From: Anabas testudineus
Taxonomy: Eukaryota > Chordata > Actinopteri > Anabantiformes > Anabantidae
Direction of reading: 5' to 3'
Assembly: GCF_900324465.2 (NCBI RefSeq)
Contig: NC_046622.1
Coordinates: forward strand, 436,501 to 500,500
DNA: 64,000 bases
In this document: positions 56,835 through 64,000 of the stretch, in pieces
Numbering within the stretch: position 1 is the stretch's first letter
Layout of the letters: the number at the start of each line of letters is the position of its first letter
Position numbers and translations under genes: made by a program
Notes under the pieces: generated by a model
What the model was told of the DNA's origin: nothing
The model's input: the letters and a program-made list of their open reading frames with translations, nothing else
Databases searched by the model: none

Positions 56835-58015
56835 GATCTGCAACTCAATTCAACTTAATTTAGCGCTTTTTACAATTGACATTGTCACAAAGCAGCTTTA
56901 CACTAGCAAAGAAACTATGAAGTTTACATGAACAGTGAATGTGTAAGAATCATAATAATCAGATTGTCCCTGATGAGCAAGTCGAGGGCGACGGTGGCAA
57001 GAAAAACTCCCTGAGAAGGCAACAGGAAGAAACCTTGAGAGGAACCAGACTCAACAGGGAACCCATCCTCATATGGGTGATTACATGCTGTGTAGGCAGC
57101 AGGCAGTCCAGTATAACAGTTAATGTCTTTAAGTTAATGTGGAGTCCAGTTAGTTATTGGTGGCTCTGGTAGACTTGTGGGAAATTCCAGTCCGGACTAT
57201 CGAGCGTTGAGTCGAGACCTTAGAGAAACAGCTGCTGACGTCCGTCGAGGCCAGAACCGACTTCATGGTAGCGTGGAACCAACTCCAGTCTCCACACGCA
57301 TCCCATAGGGGCCATACGGTGGATCCAAGCAACGAGATCTCCGACCAGACGTGGGGCACCAGGACGAGTCAGACAGGTCCAGAGGGTAAAGGGTGGAACG
57401 ATGTGTAGCTCAACAGAGAGACAGGAAGGGAGAGAGAGAAGAGGAGAGATAACAGTTAGTTATGATCACAGTCAGATAAAGTTTGAGGTGAATGTATATT
57501 TAGAATAGTGCAGCAGGGACTCCGGCAGGACTAATTATGACAGCCTAACTAAAAGGGTGGGCCAGAAGGAAACACAGAGATGAGGGCTCCCTGGGATGTA
57601 GAGCAACCTGAGTGAGAGTTGGGAAGACAGCATCTAAACATGCCAGTTCACCATAAAGCTCTACGTCCATGATTCTTTCCCTAAGGCAAATCTACTTACA
57701 AAAATGCTTGACTAAATAAATAGGTTTAGGACTTAAATACTGAGACTGTGTCTGAGTCCTGAACCCTATTTGGAAGGCTATTCCATAACTTTGTGGCTTT
57801 GTAAGAAGCCCAGCTGGAGTTTTCATGATACCAGGTACTGACAGGCAGACTGCATGCTTTGATCGAAGTAGGCGTGGTGGATCATAAGACACTAGCAGTT
57901 CACTTAGTTACTGCAGCGCAAGACCATTTAATGCTTTAAATGTCAGAAGTAGTATTTTAAAGTCAATGCGGGATTTCACAGGGAGCCAATGAAGTGTAGA
58001 TAAGATAGGGGTGAT
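56835..58015 (-). mobile_element. L2-like LINE 3' end, minus strand
   Basis: The 3' tail at the left (CAACTCAATTCAACTTAATT) abuts the Tc1 remnant. A long 3' UTR and the last part of the reverse transcriptase follow (57892-57692, LLTKPQSYGIAFQIGFRTQT). It matches 63236-64000 in inverted orientation. 5' truncated near 58015. Confidence 0.78.
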
Positions 58016-58520
58016 GTGACTGAAAGTAGTCTGTAGTGTTTAGGTGGTGTCCTCCACTTCGTGAATGGGGACAGACGCTAACCGAGTGGAGACAGGTGGT
58101 TAGGAAGATGGTGTAGCGGGAGAACACACAGGCAGAGAAAAACTTACACAGTCCAGGAAGTCCTGAATCCAAAGCTCCAACATCCAAAAATGTTCCAAAT
58201 CCAAATTCAGTCAGATTAGTCAGGATAGGTCCAAAGGGAGAGTGAGTACAGAGTAAAATGTATTTTTAAAATCCAGATTTACCTAACAATAAATGCCAAA
58301 GAGGAAAAAAAATGAACGATGTCAGAATCTGTGTGAAAAAGTGGATTTTAACAGGAAATGCTTCACGAATTAGTCCCACTGAACTTACACAGTCCCGATA
58401 ATAAAATCACAATTCTAACTTCACATCTTTTGACTGTGTGAGTTACTTCAGCAGCTGGAGAAAATCCAGGTTTCTTTTTGTCCTATCTTATCAGTCACTG
58501 AGACGCTGAGGTCAGCTGCT
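58016..58520. other. Spacer upstream of receptor at 58762
   Basis: No gene recognised. Sequence looks single-copy and AT-rich toward the right. Confidence 0.45.
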
Positions 58521-58528
58521 GTGAGAAG

Positions 58529-58599
58529 TTTAAAAGAAGCACAGTCAGACCCGCTCAGCTCATTGGGTGGGGGGGTGGACAGACACTGACTGCAGCAGG
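58529..58599 (+). promoter_or_regulatory. Conserved odorant receptor core promoter (gene at 58762)
   Basis: TTTAAAA at 58529-58535 within AAGTTTAAAAGAAG, a G-run, and GCAGCAGG at 58592-58599, 63 bp downstream. The start codon is 233 bp away, closer than in the other receptors, and CAGCAGG is not followed by GT. Confidence 0.6.
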
Positions 58600-58761
58600 G
58601 AATTCTCAGCTGGGAGCAGTGTACAGACTTTCAATAGGACATTTCTTTGAGCAGTAATCAGATGGAGTACAGAGTTTGTTGGTTTGATGCTGTCGAACAA
58701 CAAGGACCTACACCCAAATGTGAAATGAATCTGTGACATGTTGTGAACATACATCAGGATC

Positions 58762-59703
58762 ATGGTAAACGCTACTCGAGTTTCACATATCACACTTGCT
58801 GCCTACTTTGAAGCTGGGATTTTGAAATATTTGTTGTTTGTGCTTCTTATGTTGTTATATATTCTAATAGTGTTTTCTGATGTTTTTCTCATTGTGGTTA
58901 TTACTACAAACAGAAGTTTACATGAACCTATGTACATGTTCCTGTGCAGCCTGTTTGTTAATGAACTGTTTGGTAGTACAGGCTTGTTTCCGTTCCTCAT
59001 GGTTCAGATCCTCTCTGACATTCACACTGTTTCTACTTCATTTTGTTTTTTGCAGATTTTCCAGGTTTATTCATATTCACATGTAGAATTCTGCAACTTA
59101 GCCGTCATGTCCTATGACAGATACCTCGCCATCTGTTTTCCTTTACAATATAACACACGTATGACATTGAACAAGGTTGCTATGCTTGTTGCTCTGTTAT
59201 GGATTTATCCACTTTTTGAAGTTGCTGTCATGTTATCTTTGACTGTCCGTTTAGAGCTGTGTGGGAACAGCATTAACAAAGTGTACTGCGACAACTACTC
59301 TACTGTCAAACTGGCATGCTCGGACACGTCAGTCAACAACATCTTTGGAATCATTTACATATTTACCATAATATTTGGTGTTGTCATTTTAATTATTTTC
59401 ACCTACATGAGGATTCTTAAAGTGTGTTTTTCTGGTTCTAAACAGACCAGACAGAAAGCGGTCAGTACCTGCACACCTCACCTTGCTTCTCTGCTCAACT
59501 TTACATTTGGCTGTTTTTTTGAAATGGTTCAGAGCAGATTTAATTTGAGCAGTGTGCCTAATATGTTGCGCATTTTTTTGTCATTATATTTCCTGACTTG
59601 CCAACCTCTCTTCACCCCTGTGCTGTATGGACTTCAATTGTCCCAGTTACGCAGCTTTTGTAAACACCTTGTTTTTGGTAAAAAAGTTGGTTCACACCTT
59701 TAA
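58762..59703 (+). CDS. Odorant receptor with altered TM7 NPxxY
   Basis: Single-exon receptor of 313 residues from the ATG at 58762 (MVNATRVSHITLAAYF, NAT glycosylation site). TM2 SLHEPMYMFLCSLFVNELFG, TM3 end MSYDRYLAICFPLQY and TM6 KAVSTCTPHLASLL are standard. TM7 reads QPLFTPVLYGLQ: the Asn of NPxxY is Thr, unlike the three other intact receptors here. The tail is slightly longer (KHLVFGKKVGSHL). The frame is otherwise intact and likely functional. Confidence 0.93.
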   Translation: MVNATRVSHITLAAYFEAGILKYLLFVLLMLLYILIVFSDVFLIVVITTNRSLHEPMYMFLCSLFVNELFGSTGLFPFLMVQILSDIHTVSTSFCFLQIFQVYSYSHVEFCNLAVMSYDRYLAICFPLQYNTRMTLNKVAMLVALLWIYPLFEVAVMLSLTVRLELCGNSINKVYCDNYSTVKLACSDTSVNNIFGIIYIFTIIFGVVILIIFTYMRILKVCFSGSKQTRQKAVSTCTPHLASLLNFTFGCFFEMVQSRFNLSSVPNMLRIFLSLYFLTCQPLFTPVLYGLQLSQLRSFCKHLVFGKKVGSHL

Positions 59704-61114
59704 GCTACCTACATTTTAATCAGAGTGAATTCAACCATATTTAAAAGTAACATCTACAACATTGTGATTTCCATTATAATTTCCCAGGGATCCACTAAAT
59801 TCACCTAATTTCTAAATAAGGTCACAATGTGCTTTACCCGTCAACAACAGTAGCTAAATGACCACTAGAGTCAGTGCAGCAGACTGTGATCATTGTCAGC
59901 TGGTCAAACTCACGGAGGCTGGTGAGATATTTTCACACAGCACAGGGACACATGAAAAATGGGACACATTCTGGAGTCAGCATGTGTTTTTTTTTTTATA
60001 GCTGCGAAGATTTATGCAACCAATTGCCTTAATAGCCTCATTAGAACAAACAAAAAAGAGTTTGAGTCTTTTTTTGTGTGCCTCTTCAGTGCATTATTAT
60101 GTCTAAAATATATTATGTATTATATTAATATAATATTATATATAATATATTATATTAATATTATATATTGTGTATTACAGGGTCTCCATTACTTTATTTT
60201 CTGACAGCATCTAGAGAGGAAACGCAAACCACAGGTCATATCATCGCTATAAATGCTGTATATTTCACCTAATGTAAGAAAACTCCTGTGTTATGTTCCA
60301 ATCTCTACCAAAGCTGTTTAAGTAGGAATCACATTTAGATAATACTTGGGGCCTATTTTTATCTAAGTCCAAGCTCAGTCTGAACAGCATTATTGGCAAG
60401 TTCAGTGATGTTCTTTTATATTTTTGTAAGTAAAGACGCTTGGTGTGTATGTATGTGTGTCATTTATCATCTTCAACTGCATTTTAATCCAGTTTCAGGA
60501 AAACTTTGATCTGTATTTGCTTCAAGATTTGTGTAGGCAAAGAACACTTGAGTTACGTTCAGACATAAGCGGACAAATAACTGATGTTCTTTTTCCATAC
60601 TGCATACCACATTAGGACTACATTCCAACTTACTGTACACCAAACATGACAGAGTAACCCAGAAATCTGTCTAATCTATCTGCCTATGTATGTATTTGCA
60701 TACATATCTTATCCACTAGAGTTAAAAGAATACTAAAATGAACTAAAAGACAGCCTCTAAGTTATGACGATTTTACATCATGGGTAAAGAAATGAGTAAA
60801 AGTCATTTTGATATGCAGAGCGTGAAATATCACCAATTAATAAGCAAATAAACATACAAACCTACTTGACATCAATGTTGTGAAAGACACAGTCATTCAA
60901 TTTTAAAATATTAAATGTTTTGTTTAGAAAATGACTAGTATATTTACAAAATTTACCACTTTACAAAAAAAGTAAAAAGATCTTAGGATTAGCAAAGATA
61001 TAATTATGAGATACTTTCTCACTGTCTTTATTAGAATAAATAGACAATTTGGAAAGACATGTGCAATTTGACAAAAAAAGGGTTAAAAAAAAAAGTTTTT
61101 ATTAAACAAACAAG
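59704..61114. other. AT-rich spacer downstream of the cluster
   Basis: Contains a TATTA/TAATA palindromic tract at about 60105-60175 and no recognised gene or repeat family. Confidence 0.5.
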
Positions 61115-64000
61115 CTGGCCTTAAGGTTCACTATCTAGACAAGGTAGAGGAGGAGGTGTTGCAGTTATTTACAATGATAAACTGACTATCGTACAAAAGC
61201 ATGTACACAAATTTAAAGCTTTTGAATGTCTTTATAGTAACATAACAAGTATAGATACAAATTTAAAGTCTGCTCAGCCGATCCCGCTAATTATCATTTA
61301 CAGACCCCCAGGGCCCTACTCTGAATTTCTTTGTGAATTTGCAGATTTCCTTTCTAACCTAGTCGTTTCTGTAGACAAAGCGTTAATTGCTGGAGATTTT
61401 AATATTCACTTTGAGAATCCAGAAGACCCTCTGAGAACAGCATTTATGTCCATATTGGACTCGCTAGGAGTAGATCAGTGTGTAGTAGGACCCACTCATA
61501 AAGCGGGTCACACCTTAGATTTAATAATATCCTTCGGTTTAAGTATAAGAAATTTACTTACGCTCCCACTGTCTGAAGTTATCTCAGACCACTATCTTGT
61601 TTCTACAGTGTGTCATATTAATAATGTATACTCAGCGCCGCGCTATCGCATTAAACGTACATTTACATCAACTACCGCACAGAGCTTTATTAGTAATCTC
61701 CCAGAGTTATCAACTTTGATTGCATCACCGTCTGACACCACAGAACTAGACCAGGCGACTGAATATCTAGAGTCGTCATTATGTTATACCTTAGATAATG
61801 TAGTTCTAGTTAAAAGAAAAGTCATTAGAGATAAGAAACTTGCTCCCTGGTATAACGATGACACGCGCGTCTTAAAACAGACTGCTCGAAAGTTAGAACG
61901 TAAATGGCGCCAAATTAAATTGTTAGTATTCCAGATAGTGTGGAAGGAGAGCATCCTGAACTATAAAAAAGCTCTTAGTGCAGCTAGATCAACGTATCTC
62001 TCCACTCTTATAGAAAACAACAAAAATAACCCTAGATTTTTATTTAATACAGTAGCCAAATTAACTAGAAAGAAAACTACTGCAGATATCTCCACAACAA
62101 CGTTGTGCAGCAGTGAGGACTTCATGAACTTTTTCAATAACAAAATTGTAAATATAAGGCAGAAAATTCAAGCTTTGAAACCAGACAATTTAGTTGACGC
62201 AGGCGACGAGCTAACCACAGCAGATCAGTACCTAGATTACTTTACTCCTCTTGAAGAGAATGAACTAATTTCAGTCATCTCTTCTGCAAAATCTTCAACC
62301 TGTACATTAGACCCTATACCGACACACAGATAGTGCCAGAAATAATAGAACCCCTGCTGACAATCATAAATTCCTCACTCAGCTGTGGGTATGTCCCAAA
62401 GTGTTTTAAATTAGCAGTTATTAAACCGCTAATCAAGAAACCTGATCTCGACCCCTGTCAGCTGTCCAATTACAGGCCGATATCAAACCTCCCCTTTATC
62501 TCAAAGATTATCGAAAAGATAGTAGCTGGGCAGCTATCCTCGTATCTTCATAGAAATAACATACACGAACTCTATCAGTCAGGATTTAGGCCTCATCACA
62601 GCACAGAGACGGCACTTGTTAAAGTAGTAAATGACCTCCTATTGGCCTCTGATCAGGGTAGTGTCTCTATGCTTGTGCTACTTGACCATAGTATTCTCCT
62701 TCACAGACTAGAAAATGTTGTTGGAATTAAGGGAACGGCCCTCTCCTGGCTTAGGTCCTATTTGACTGATCATTATCAGTATGTAGATCTAAATGGCGAT
62801 TGCTCCACATGCTCTCCAGTGGAGTTTGGTGTTCCACAGGGTTCAGTTTTAGGCCCACTGCTTTTTTCCCTCTACATGCTTCCTCTGGGCAACATTATCC
62901 GTAAACATGGTATTAACTTTCATTGTTATGCTGACGACACACAGTTATATGTTTCATCAAAACCAGATGAGATCAAACAGCTTAATAAAGTTGAGCAATG
63001 TGTAAATGATATACGAGACTGGATGCTAATTAACTTCCTTCTGCTAAATCCTGATAAGACAGAAGTACTAGTTATAGGATCATCTGCAGGTAGAAGCAAG
63101 ATGTTAGTCCACACCGTAACTCTAGATGGCCTTTCTGTTACATCTAGTGCAACAGTCAAAGACCTTGGTGTGATTCTAGATTCTAGTCTTTCATTTGAAC
63201 CTCATGTAGATAATATCACCAGGACAGCTTTCTTTCCAAACCAATTTATTTAGTCAAGCATTTTGTAAATAGATCTGGGAAGGACTCATGGACGTAGAGC
63301 ATTATGGTGAACTGGTATGTTTAGGTGCTGTCTTCCCAACTCTCACTGATCACTCAGGTTTGTTGATGGTGAAGTGTTCGGTTGCTCTACATCCCAGGGA
63401 GCCCTCATGTCTGTGTTTCCTTCTGGCCCACCCTTTTAGTTAGGCTGTCATAATTAGTCCTGCCGGAGTCCCTGCTGCACTATTCTAAATATACATTCAC
63501 CTCAAACTTTATTCGACTGTGAATACAACTAACTGCCATCTCTCTCTTTCTCTACCTCTCTATTTCCCTCTTCCTGTCTCTCTGTCGCTACACGTCATTC
63601 CACCCTCTGCCCTCTGGACCTGTCTGACTCGTCCTGATGCCCAACTTCTGGCTGGAGATCTCGCCGCTCGGATCCACCGTCTGCTCTATGGGATGCGTTT
63701 GGAGACTGGAGTTGGTCACACACTACTATGATGTCGGTCCTGGCCTCGGCGGACGTCGGAAGCTGTTTCTTGGAGGTCTCGACTCAACGCTCAATAGTCC
63801 AGGAATGGAACAAGTCTGCCTGCAATAACTAACTGGACTCCACATTAACTTAAAGACATTAACTGTTATACTGGACTGCTGCCTACATAGCATGTAATCA
63901 CCCATATGAGGATGGGTTCCCTGTTGAGTCTGGTTCCTCTCAAGGTTTCTTCCTGTTGCCTTCTCAGGGAGTTTTTACTTGCCACTGTCGCCCTCGGCTT
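61115..64000 (+). mobile_element. L2-like LINE with internal deletions, runs off window
   Basis: The endonuclease domain lacks its start but keeps IIYRPPGPYSEF, LIAGDFNIHFE and SDHYLVSTV (to about 61620). The spacer and reverse transcriptase follow, with a frame break near 62333. The reverse transcriptase has [38 protein letters not shown] and [14 protein letters not shown]. Motif A is missing: LVLLD joins directly to HSILLHRL. After TRTAFF the rest of the C-terminus is deleted and the sequence enters the long 3' UTR shared with 56835-57720. The 3' tail lies beyond the window. Not mobile on its own. Confidence 0.88.

Overview
This is nuclear genomic DNA from a teleost fish (ray-finned, percomorph-like; the species cannot be named from the window). 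The evidence is vertebrate genes split by short GT-AG introns, intronless fish-type odorant receptor genes, L2/Rex-like LINE tails, Tc1/mariner remnants and (GATA)n tracts typical of fish. No bacterial or viral gene organisation is present.

Layout. (1) 1-5523, minus: pgm2l1 (glucose-1,6-bisphosphate synthase), 12 exons seen, 3' end off the left edge. (2) 6240-7551, minus: lipt2 (mitochondrial octanoyltransferase), 3 exons, complete. (3) 8725-9848: a 14-copy, 80-bp minisatellite just upstream of the rnf169 CpG-rich promoter. (4) 10013-14234, plus: rnf169, 6 exons, whose RING zinc ligands are incomplete while the C-terminal ubiquitin/nucleosome-reading part is kept. (5) 17193-19362, plus: spcs2 (signal peptidase subunit 2), 5 exons, with a clear U12-type AT-AC intron. 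(6) 22168-34615, plus: abcg1 (cholesterol/phospholipid exporter), 15 coding exons, complete. (7) 34616-41600: repeat-bearing intergenic DNA. (8) 41631-59703, plus: an odorant receptor cluster with four intact single-exon genes, one decayed gene, and one inverted fragment split by a solo LTR. The cluster is heavily interrupted by LINE pieces. (9) 61115-64000: a damaged L2-like LINE running off the right edge.

How the genes relate. From memory of the human map, pgm2l1-lipt2-rnf169-spcs2 have the same order and strands as on human 11q13.4, without KCNE3, POLD3, CHRDL2 and XRRA1 in between. Human OR2AT4 lies just beyond SPCS2/NEU3, so an odorant receptor cluster beside this block may be an old linkage. 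abcg1 (human chr 21) is a linkage difference. The genes belong to separate pathways (sugar bisphosphate metabolism, lipoylation, DNA-damage chromatin signalling, ER protein processing, sterol export, olfaction); this is a syntenic neighbourhood and not an operon-like system.

The points most worth following are the U12 intron in spcs2, the E-box-rich minisatellite at rnf169, the incomplete RING of rnf169, a shared core promoter before the odorant receptor genes, and a sharply bounded divergent tract between two otherwise nearly identical receptors. I did not find a wholly new multi-gene system. Exon borders were placed by hand from splice signals, reading-frame continuity and remembered human orthologues; no search was run.
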